Program-made: the position numbers and the translations under genes
Part shown: positions 7,969 to 13,994 of the stretch, piece by piece
Position numbering within the stretch: position 1 is the stretch's first letter
Layout of the letters: every line of letters starts with the position of its first letter
Notes under the pieces: model-generated
The model's input: only the letters and a program-made list of their open reading frames with translations
Database searches by the model: none
Told to the model about the DNA's origin: nothing
Source of the DNA: Nitrosomonas sp.
Lineage (GTDB): Bacteria > Pseudomonadota > Gammaproteobacteria > Burkholderiales > Nitrosomonadaceae
NCBI GenBank assembly: GCA_021774205.1
Contig: JAJFJI010000149.1
Coordinates: forward strand, 1-15,793
DNA: 15,793 nucleotides
Reading direction: 5' to 3'

Positions 7969-8895
7969 ATGAAGCTACAACAATTACGTTATTTATGTGA
8001 AATCGCCAGTCATGGCCTAAACCTGTCTAGAGCAGCAAAAAATCTACACACATCACAACCCGGGATTAGCAAGCAAATTCAGTTGCTTGAAGAAGAACTC
8101 GGGATGGAAATTTTTGTACGCAATGGCAAACGAATCGTTAAGATCACACCACCCGGACAAATTATTCTAAAGATTGCCGAAAGAATAATCCGTGATACTG
8201 AAAACCTAAGAAAGGTTAGCCAGGAATTTACCGACGAATCAGGTGGCACCCTGACGATTGCCACCACACATACACAAGCACGATACGCGCTGCCATCCGT
8301 AATCAAACGTTTTACTACCCGTTATCCAAAGGTAAAATTAATCCTGCGCCAGGGTAGCCCAACACAGATAGCAGCGTTAGTCACTTCTGGCGAAGCGGAT
8401 ATCGCGATTGCGACGGAAGCCATTGAGCTATTCCATGAACTGGTCATGTTGCCTTGTTATGAATGGAACCGGTGCGTAATCGTACCACCCAAACATCCGC
8501 TACTAAAACTAAAACAATTAACGCTAAAAGCCATTAGCCAGTACCCGATAATCACTTACGATTTTGCCTTTACAGGCCGCTCTAAAATCAATCAGGCGTT
8601 TGAAGCGCTTGGACTCACGCCAAATGTCGTACTAACGGCTATCGACTCGGATGTGATCAAAACGTATGTAGAATTGGAGTTAGGCATCGGCATCCTGGCA
8701 AAAATGGCATTTGAACCCCAGCGGGACAAACAGCTCAGATCAATCGACGCCAGCCATTTGTTCGAACCCAGCACGACGCGTATTGGCATCAGCCGTAACA
8801 GCTATCTTCGCAGTTATGTGTTTGACTTCATAGAAATGTTCGCGCCACACCTTGACAAAACCACCGTCACAACAGCCATGGAAAGCCACGTCTAG
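7969..8895 (+). CDS. cysB: LysR-family regulator of sulfate assimilation, CysB type
   Basis: This is a 308-residue cytoplasmic transcription factor. The N-terminal winged helix-turn-helix covers residues 1-60 (LSRAAKNLHTSQPGISKQI at 19-37), followed by the effector-binding domain. The effector loop TTHTQARYALP (99-109) keeps T100, T102 and Q103 at the positions known to bind sulfate in CysB, and T202 is also present (FTGRS, 201-205). This separates it from general LysR proteins; the closest alternative is the paralogue Cbl. A GGGGAG ribosome binding site lies 4 nt before the ATG. It is divergent from the sulfur operon, the usual layout for an activator responding to inducer such as N-acetylserine and sulfur status. 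The inverted pair GTTGC/GCAAC (7911-7915, 7933-7937) in its leader could be an autoregulatory site. Confidence 0.93.
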   Translation: MKLQQLRYLCEIASHGLNLSRAAKNLHTSQPGISKQIQLLEEELGMEIFVRNGKRIVKITPPGQIILKIAERIIRDTENLRKVSQEFTDESGGTLTIATTHTQARYALPSVIKRFTTRYPKVKLILRQGSPTQIAALVTSGEADIAIATEAIELFHELVMLPCYEWNRCVIVPPKHPLLKLKQLTLKAISQYPIITYDFAFTGRSKINQAFEALGLTPNVVLTAIDSDVIKTYVELELGIGILAKMAFEPQRDKQLRSIDASHLFEPSTTRIGISRNSYLRSYVFDFIEMFAPHLDKTTVTTAMESHV

Positions 8896-9012
8896 ACAAG
8901 TTATCCGGCTTAAATAAATTGCAGAATTTCAATACCTAAGGCTGAGGCAATGTGATACTTTAGTCAAATAAAATTTTATCAGTCATTATAAAAATTAATA
9001 GGGGAAATAAAA

Positions 9013-9546
9013 ATGAAATCATTTATCATCCTATCATTAGCAGCATTATTAATTATTATTTTCACCCTAAATTTGGGGGCTTACAACATGGCAGCCACCG
9101 AAAAACATTGGGCAATCACCGAGAAAATTATTACATGGGTCCGTGAAAGTTCGATCGAAGTACGCGCGAAAGACCTGGAAGTTCCGACAATTGACGAAAC
9201 GGACATACTCTTGATCGGCGCAGAACACTACAACGCCATGTGCACGATCTGCCATTTAGCGCCTGGCCGGAAACCCACTGAACTAGCGACTGGCCTTTAT
9301 CCACAAGCACCGGTATTCCATGAAAGAACGCCTGTTACTGATGCGGAAGAAAAACTGCATTCCACCAAAGAATATTTTTGGGTAATCAAAAATGGCATCA
9401 AAATGACTGCCATGCCAGCTTGGGGACCGACGCATGATGACGAGTCCATCTGGGCAATGGCCGCATTTGTCCACAGACTACATGGCATGAATGATAAACA
9501 GTATGAAGCAATTGTAGAAACAGATCATCATGGCCATCATCATTAA
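9013..9546 (+). CDS. Membrane-anchored mono-haem cytochrome c with His-rich tail
   Basis: A 177-residue protein with a hydrophobic N-terminal segment (about residues 4-24) that acts as signal peptide or membrane anchor, placing the haem domain in the periplasm. The haem-binding motif is CTICH (77-81). The probable axial methionine is M134 in MPAWG, the usual class I pattern. The tail ends in DHHGHHH (171-177), which could bind a metal. AGGGG lies 8 nt before the ATG. It starts 117 bp after cysB on the same strand but has its own leader, so co-transcription is uncertain. Its redox partner is unknown. One haem motif and no catalytic domain suggest a plain electron carrier. Confidence 0.9.
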   Translation: MKSFIILSLAALLIIIFTLNLGAYNMAATEKHWAITEKIITWVRESSIEVRAKDLEVPTIDETDILLIGAEHYNAMCTICHLAPGRKPTELATGLYPQAPVFHERTPVTDAEEKLHSTKEYFWVIKNGIKMTAMPAWGPTHDDESIWAMAAFVHRLHGMNDKQYEAIVETDHHGHHH

Positions 9547-9571
9547 ATTCCTTATATACTACCGTTGCTTT

Positions 9572-9594
9572 TGGGCCAGGACTAACCTGGCCCA
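9572..9594 (+). terminator. Stem-loop after the cytochrome c gene
   Basis: TGGGCCAGG pairs perfectly with CCTGGCCCA (9-bp stem, 5-nt loop ACTAA), 26 bp after the cytochrome c stop. The following sequence TTCTTAATT has a broken U-run, so termination may be partial. It ends only 7 nt before the probable start of the DUF3293 gene and may also influence translation there. Confidence 0.55.
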
Positions 9595-9601
9595 TTCTTA
9601 A

Positions 9602-10030
9602 TTGGCAAAATCTGAAATTTCACCCAATCTAATCGCCAGTTATAAAGCTGCCGATTATCAGGCAACTGTTGAAGCTGATGTCATCACCCTTCATATCGAC
9701 CAATACGCCGCATCGCTATACCAATTACTTGCCAAACTCGATCATCAATGCGCGCTTTTCATCACTGCCTTCAATCCACTAAGTCAGCGACAAAACCCAC
9801 AAGAAAACCTGGTGCGCAATACACAACTGCGCACGGCATTAACCCTATATACCAACCTGATATTTGAGGGTACCAGTACAGATCCATCAAAATTATGGCC
9901 AGCAGAACAAAGTTTTCTCGCGCTCGGCATAGGCCTTAAGACCGCGAAGACACTGGGCAAGCAATTTGGCCAAAATGTCGTTGTTTGGATCGATGCTGAC
10001 GCCATTCCCCGGCTGATTCTATTGCGCTAA
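9602..10030 (+). CDS. DUF3293 domain protein
   Basis: A 142-residue soluble protein matching DUF3293 along its whole length. Family-like segments are LIASYKAADYQ (10-20), the central FITAFNPLSQ with PQENL (53-69), PAEQSFLALGI (about 100-110), and the C-terminal GKQFGQNVVVWIDADAIPRL. The function of the family is not known. The start appears to be the TTG at 9602, directly after an in-frame TAA. No ATG or GTG occurs near the N-terminus in frame, and no ribosome binding site is visible. A strong hairpin ends 7 nt upstream, so expression may be low or leader-dependent. The final codons and downstream flank recur at 12467-12546, making this gene the left border of a 2.4-kb block. Confidence 0.8.
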   Translation: MAKSEISPNLIASYKAADYQATVEADVITLHIDQYAASLYQLLAKLDHQCALFITAFNPLSQRQNPQENLVRNTQLRTALTLYTNLIFEGTSTDPSKLWPAEQSFLALGIGLKTAKTLGKQFGQNVVVWIDADAIPRLILLR

Positions 10031-10051
10031 ACCCAGTTTGCTAAATTGCAG
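9972..10051 (+). repeat. 80-bp direct repeat, left copy
   Basis: This copy covers the last codons of the DUF3293 gene and 21 bp beyond its stop. It aligns without gaps to 12467-12546 with 71 of 80 bases identical. All 9 differences fall in the first 42 bp. The last 38 bp, from codon ATT (encoding I138) to TTGCAG, are identical. Beyond 10051 the similarity stops abruptly. Confidence 0.92.
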
Positions 10052-10578
10052 GGTATAAGAAGAAAATGCCCTTTTTTATCATCTGCCACTGTGAGTCAAG
10101 CACCGAAACAGGGGAAAAAGGAAACATTGAAGAATGTAATCTGCTCTGGAGGTGATTCAACGAAACCCTTGCTACTCAGCATGTTAGTATCCTTGCTTAT
10201 TTCGACCTCGATGATTTGTCAGCTGAATGGCGTCAATAGTAGCTCTAGTTGATTGATTTAATTTCTTTATACTGAGTGATTTATAGTAACACTTCACTAA
10301 ACTTTCTGTTCATTGTCTCCTGGTTGACACAATAAAAATATCCACAAAACAATGTATTACTGATAGTAACCGTCTGCCTGTCTGCAAGCAGCGACAATCT
10401 AACTTTATGGGCTTAATGAAGAATGGTGCAACCATATGATCTTATTGCAAAAAGAAAATTATGGCATAAATGTTGCTCTACAAAGCACTGGTAAGTTCTT
10501 AAAAAAAACTGGAGAAGTTTAGCGCCGCTACCAACTTAATGAATTTATAAATCGCAATCAATAATTTGAGAGGTAAGA
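10052..10578. other. Gene-poor stretch between DUF3293 and the di-haem oxidoreductase gene
   Basis: About 527 bp with no convincing full gene. It holds a strong ribosome-binding sequence GGAGGTGA (10148-10155) followed by a short signal-peptide-like frame that starts with ACG. It also holds a TTGACA (10324-10329) without a good -10 partner, and two tiny overlapping frames at 10407-10439 and 10436-10522. The sequence is AT-rich and looks decayed. I see no transposase fragment or terminal inverted repeats. Confidence 0.5.
10148..10252 (+). pseudogene. Possible remnant of an exported-protein gene
   Basis: A near-perfect ribosome binding sequence (GGAGGTGA) is followed 7 nt after GGAGG by ACG instead of ATG (10160-10162). 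From there the frame reads a basic start and a hydrophobic stretch (KPLLLSMLVSLLISTS) like a signal peptide, then stops after about 30 codons at 10250-10252. This could be a gene whose start codon mutated and whose body was lost. A TTG at 10169 or an ATG at 10181 could also initiate a tiny membrane peptide. The pattern is suggestive only. Confidence 0.25.
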
Positions 10579-12153
10579 ATGTTAATGAAAAAGAAAACTA
10601 GCATGATATCAACCATTATATTAATATGGTTTATATCGACTGGGATAACGCTGTCAATTGCATCCGAAATTGGAAAGGAAGTTTCGGTGCCCAAGCACTT
10701 AAACGATGGAGATGAATTCCAAATAGACACACATACCCTTATTGAACATGGACAGAAACTTTTCGATGCTAACTGGACAGCACAGGAAGGCGCTGGCCGA
10801 CCCTTGACCAAAGGAACAGGCGCGCCACTAGTTGATCCATCTTCTCCTTTAGATTTTCCACACAACTTTAACCGAGTTTCTGCGCCGGAAGCTAATTCCT
10901 GTGCAGGTTGCCACATTAAACCGCGTTCCGGCGGTGGCGGCGATTTCGTTGCCAATGTTTTTGTCACTGGACAACGTTTCGACTTCGCTACCTTTGATAA
11001 TAATGACAGCGTCCCGACACGTGGCGCGGTTGATGAAGAAGGAAAATTTGTTCAGCTTCAGACAATTGCCAATTCCCGTAATACGTTGGGTATGTTTGGA
11101 TCAGGCTATATCGAGATGCTGAGCCGTCAAATAACCACCGATTTGCGAAATATCCGGGATACCATGATGCCTGGCGATGCCGCGGAATTAGTCAGTAAAG
11201 GCATTTCATTTGGAATTTTAGCCAGAAACGACGATGGCAGCTGGAACACCAGCGAAGTTACAGGTTTGCTGGATTCTAGTTTGTCCAGTAGCGACGCAGA
11301 TAATCCGCCCAGTTTGATTATTAAGCCATTTCATCAGGCTGGCGGCGTGACATCGTTACGTGAATTTACAAATAATGCCTATAACCACCATCACGGAATT
11401 CAATCAACAGAAAGATTTGGCGTTGGCACAGACCCTGATGGCGACGGTTTTACAAATGAATTGACAGTTGCTGACATGACCGCTGTCTCCATTTTTCAAG
11501 CACAACTTGCCGTACCTGGCCGAGTAATCCCCAATGATCCGCACATTGAAGAAGCTGTTGCCATCGGAGAAGATGCCTTCAGGAAAACTGGCTGCTCAGG
11601 CTGCCATATCCCCGAACTACCGTTAGACGAAGAAGGATGGGTATATACCGAACCTAATCCATATAATCCGTCCGGCAATCTACAACCCGGTGATGCGCCT
11701 GTCTATAGCCTTGACCTGAACAGTAAAAAACTTGACAAACCAAGATTGAAGGAAAAAGACGGTGTCGTCATGGTACCCGCATTCACAGATTTCAAATTAC
11801 ATGACATCACCAGCGGTCCAGATGACCCTAATCGTGAACCTATTAACCAGAACGCGCCGGGTGGATCAGAAGCCTTTTTTGCCGGAAACGCACACTTTCT
11901 AACACGCAAGCTCTGGGGCACCGCCAACGAGCCACCTTATTTCCACCATGGTAAGTACACAACCATGCGCCAAGCGATTGAAGCGCATCGCGGAGAAGCC
12001 ATGGAAAGTTATCAAAATTGGACAGCACTTAGCGACTATGAGCGTGATTCAATCATAGAGTTTCTGAAAACCTTGCAGGTTCTGCCTGAAGGCACGAAGC
12101 ATCTGGTTGTGGATGAAACAGGCAATAAGAAAAAATGGGAATATTCGGATTAA
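10579..12153 (+). CDS. Di-haem c-type oxidoreductase (DHOR / DUF1111 family)
   Basis: A 524-residue exported protein with a signal peptide of about 29 residues (hydrophobic 10-27). It has two haem c motifs, CAGCH (108-112) and CSGCH (339-343). Segments typical of the DHOR/DUF1111 family follow: KLHDI (406-410), FFAGNAHFLTRKLWGTAN (433-450), YFHHGKYTTMRQAIEAH (454-470). These proteins are often annotated as putative peroxidases or thiol oxidoreductases; the natural substrate is unknown. An EF-hand-like loop DPDGDGFTNE (285-294) suggests a bound calcium, as in many di-haem peroxidases. GAGAGG lies 5 nt before the ATG, favouring 10579 over the ATG at 10585. It sits alone between the two direct repeats with its own terminator, so it is a single-gene unit. 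Confidence 0.88.
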   Translation: MLMKKKTSMISTIILIWFISTGITLSIASEIGKEVSVPKHLNDGDEFQIDTHTLIEHGQKLFDANWTAQEGAGRPLTKGTGAPLVDPSSPLDFPHNFNRVSAPEANSCAGCHIKPRSGGGGDFVANVFVTGQRFDFATFDNNDSVPTRGAVDEEGKFVQLQTIANSRNTLGMFGSGYIEMLSRQITTDLRNIRDTMMPGDAAELVSKGISFGILARNDDGSWNTSEVTGLLDSSLSSSDADNPPSLIIKPFHQAGGVTSLREFTNNAYNHHHGIQSTERFGVGTDPDGDGFTNELTVADMTAVSIFQAQLAVPGRVIPNDPHIEEAVAIGEDAFRKTGCSGCHIPELPLDEEGWVYTEPNPYNPSGNLQPGDAPVYSLDLNSKKLDKPRLKEKDGVVMVPAFTDFKLHDITSGPDDPNREPINQNAPGGSEAFFAGNAHFLTRKLWGTANEPPYFHHGKYTTMRQAIEAHRGEAMESYQNWTALSDYERDSIIEFLKTLQVLPEGTKHLVVDETGNKKKWEYSD

Positions 12154-12186
12154 TTGAATAAATCCAACAAAAATAACCCCCTAAAT

Positions 12187-12235
12187 TGCCGCGAGCTAAA
12201 ACAAGCATCAAGCAATCTGTTCGCGGCATCTTTTT
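12187..12235 (+). terminator. Intrinsic terminator of the di-haem oxidoreductase gene
   Basis: TGCCGCGAG (12187-12195) pairs with TTCGCGGCA (12220-12228), with a G-U pair at the loop end. The loop is 24 nt, and the stem is followed by TCTTTTT. It lies 34 bp after the stop codon. The GC-rich stem and the T-run make this the clearest terminator in the window. Confidence 0.75.
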
Positions 12236-12466
12236 CATTATCATAATTTGCACCAAGGTACTGCCAAACATTGCTCTTCCACGCTTTTCATTCTTTCCCT
12301 AATCAGTTCTTTTTCACGGCGGCGTGGCTGAGGTCTTTCTAATCAATCCGCGCAACAAAATCACTTCATTTTCCGAATATAAAATAAAATCCGTGCTAGG
12401 CGCCTATTTGAGGCACTGCTACAAACTTCAAAAATTCGCTTTCCCAGATTGTATCTTCATAATTTT
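12236..12466. other. Intergenic stretch before the right repeat
   Basis: About 230 AT-rich bases with no convincing gene. It contains a 10-bp palindrome TAGGCGCCTA (12397-12406) and, on the minus strand, a 33-codon frame without a proper start (12342-12241). Nothing here is recognised as a transposon end. It may be decayed coding sequence or the regulatory region of the downstream dehydrogenase gene. Confidence 0.4.
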
Positions 12467-12546
12467 AAAATGCTATTATTTGGATTAATACTGACGCCAT
12501 TCCACGGTTGATTCTATTGCGCTAAACCCAGTTTGCTAAATTGCAG
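12467..12546 (+). repeat. 80-bp direct repeat, right copy
   Basis: Matches 9972-10051 at 71 of 80 positions, with the last 38 bp identical. It ends 41 bp before the dehydrogenase ATG. Of the 9 substitutions, 8 are transitions and 8 run from G or C in the left copy to A or T here. Sequence similarity is lost past 12546 and becomes doubtful before 12467. Confidence 0.92.
12469..12525 (+). pseudogene. 3' remnant of a DUF3293 gene
   Basis: This part of the right repeat still reads as the C-terminus of a DUF3293 protein: NAIIWINTDAIPRLILLR and then TAA. Three of the 9 changes relative to the intact gene at 9602-10030 are silent, and the replacements are mild (V to A, V to I twice, D to N, A to T). 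No upstream part of the gene is recognisable, so it is a stub of about 18 codons. Confidence 0.75.
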
Positions 12547-12587
12547 CAACGAACAGTTACTCATTTCACATTTTTTAGGCTTTTTCT

Positions 12588-13952
12588 ATGTCCATGCAAT
12601 CAATTAATCCAGCAACCGGTCAAACAATCCAATCTTTTCCCACCTATCAGGCCGAAGAAATCAATGCGGTTTTGAATTTGGTGGATTCCGCGCAAATCGA
12701 CTGGGCTGAACTCGATCTTGAACAACGATCAATCTACATGCGTAACTTGGCAAGTATTTTCCGTCAGCGCTGCGACAAATACGCCAGTTTGATCACCGAA
12801 GAAATGGGCAAGTTATTAAAAGAGGCTCATACTGAGATTGAAAAATGTGCAATTGGGTGCGAATACTATGCCGACCACGCCAAAGTATTCCTCGCTGATG
12901 AAGAAATCACATCTGACGCCACGCGTAGTTTAGTTGCCTATCAGCCCCTGGGCACCTTATTTTGCATCATGCCGTGGAATTTTCCTTTCTGGCAACTCAT
13001 CCGCGCGGCTGCACCGGCCATGATGGCGGGCAACGCTGTGGTGTTGAAACACGCCTCCAACGTTCCCCGTTGCGCGCTGGCACTGGAAGATGCTTTTCGT
13101 GAAGCCGGCTTTCCAGCCAATACATTCCGCACCCTGATGATTACCGCTGCGCAGGCCGAAGCAGTTATCGCTGATAAGCGTATCGCCGCAGTCACCCTGA
13201 CGGGGAGCTGTGCCGCCGGACGCAAAGTCGCTGCGATTGCTGGCCAACACTTAAAAAAATGTGTTCTCGAACTGGGCGGATCAGATCCTTTTATCGTACT
13301 TGACGATGCCGATATCGAGTTCACCGTCACGCAAGCAGTTACGGCCCGTTTTCAGAATATGGGCCAAAGCTGTATCGCCGCCAAACGCTTCATCCTCGTT
13401 GATGCAATCGCTGATTTATTCGTGGCGCGTTTCAAAACACAAGTCAATCAATTACGCATCGGCGATCCTAAAGCGGATTCTACTGGCATCGCACCCATGG
13501 CGCGCATTGACCTGCGTGACGAACTGCACGCCCAAGTTGAACGTAGCCTGGCACTGGGCGCAAAACTTGTAACGGGCGGATCAATTCTTGGAACAAAAGG
13601 CGCTTATTACACACCCACAATTCTGGACCAGGTCCAGCCTGGCATGCCCGCATTCGATGAGGAATTATTCGGTCCCGTTGCAGCAATAATCCGAGTAAAA
13701 GATGCGCAAGACGCCATCAAATTAGCCAACCAGACCCCTTTCGGCCTGGGCGCAAGCGTGTGGACGCATGACGCAACAAGCGGCCAAGCAGTGGCGCGAA
13801 AAATTCACGCTGGCTGTACCTTTGTCAATGGCATCGTTAAAAGTGATCCGCGCCTACCATTTGGTGGCGTGAAGGAATCCGGGTACGGGCGTGAATTGTC
13901 GTATCATGGCATCCGTGAGTTTGTAAATACTAAAACGATATGGGTTAGATAA
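12588..13952 (+). CDS. Aldehyde dehydrogenase, probable succinate-semialdehyde dehydrogenase
   Basis: A 454-residue NAD(P)-dependent aldehyde dehydrogenase, oxidising an aldehyde to its acid in the cytoplasm. Conserved elements are PWNFPFW with N131, the cofactor-region TGSCAAG (205-211), the general base E228 in LELGG (227-231), and the catalytic C262 in GQSC. EELFGPV (358-364) and LPFGGVKESGYGRE (423-436) are also present. Length and sequence suit the Sad/YneI subgroup, which acts on succinate semialdehyde. Other short semialdehydes are possible, so I give no symbol. The ATG at 12588 has only a weak TAGG upstream; an alternative ATG lies two codons later. The right 80-bp repeat ends 41 bp before the start, so its promoter may lie inside or next to that repeat. 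Confidence 0.9.
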   Translation: MSMQSINPATGQTIQSFPTYQAEEINAVLNLVDSAQIDWAELDLEQRSIYMRNLASIFRQRCDKYASLITEEMGKLLKEAHTEIEKCAIGCEYYADHAKVFLADEEITSDATRSLVAYQPLGTLFCIMPWNFPFWQLIRAAAPAMMAGNAVVLKHASNVPRCALALEDAFREAGFPANTFRTLMITAAQAEAVIADKRIAAVTLTGSCAAGRKVAAIAGQHLKKCVLELGGSDPFIVLDDADIEFTVTQAVTARFQNMGQSCIAAKRFILVDAIADLFVARFKTQVNQLRIGDPKADSTGIAPMARIDLRDELHAQVERSLALGAKLVTGGSILGTKGAYYTPTILDQVQPGMPAFDEELFGPVAAIIRVKDAQDAIKLANQTPFGLGASVWTHDATSGQAVARKIHAGCTFVNGIVKSDPRLPFGGVKESGYGRELSYHGIREFVNTKTIWVR

Positions 13953-13994
13953 AGCCTTATAATGCAAACTCAGGTTTGTTAGTTTCGCTTATTT

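Noticed and set aside
10324..10360. TTGACA as a promoter for the di-haem oxidoreductase gene
   Set aside because: No -10-like hexamer stands at a suitable distance; the nearest one, TATTAC, is 25 bp away.
10407..10522. Two tiny overlapping frames (ATGA overlap at 10436-10439) upstream of the di-haem gene
   Set aside because: No good ribosome binding site and only 10 and 28 codons; too short to separate from chance.
12241..12342. Minus-strand 33-codon frame with a charged segment (RRREKELIRERMKSVEEQ)
   Set aside because: It has no start near its open end and no recognisable family; it may be a decayed fragment but cannot be supported.
10052..12466. Search for an insertion sequence or integrase within the repeat-bracketed block
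   Set aside because: No transposase or recombinase frame, and no terminal inverted repeats next to the direct repeats were seen.
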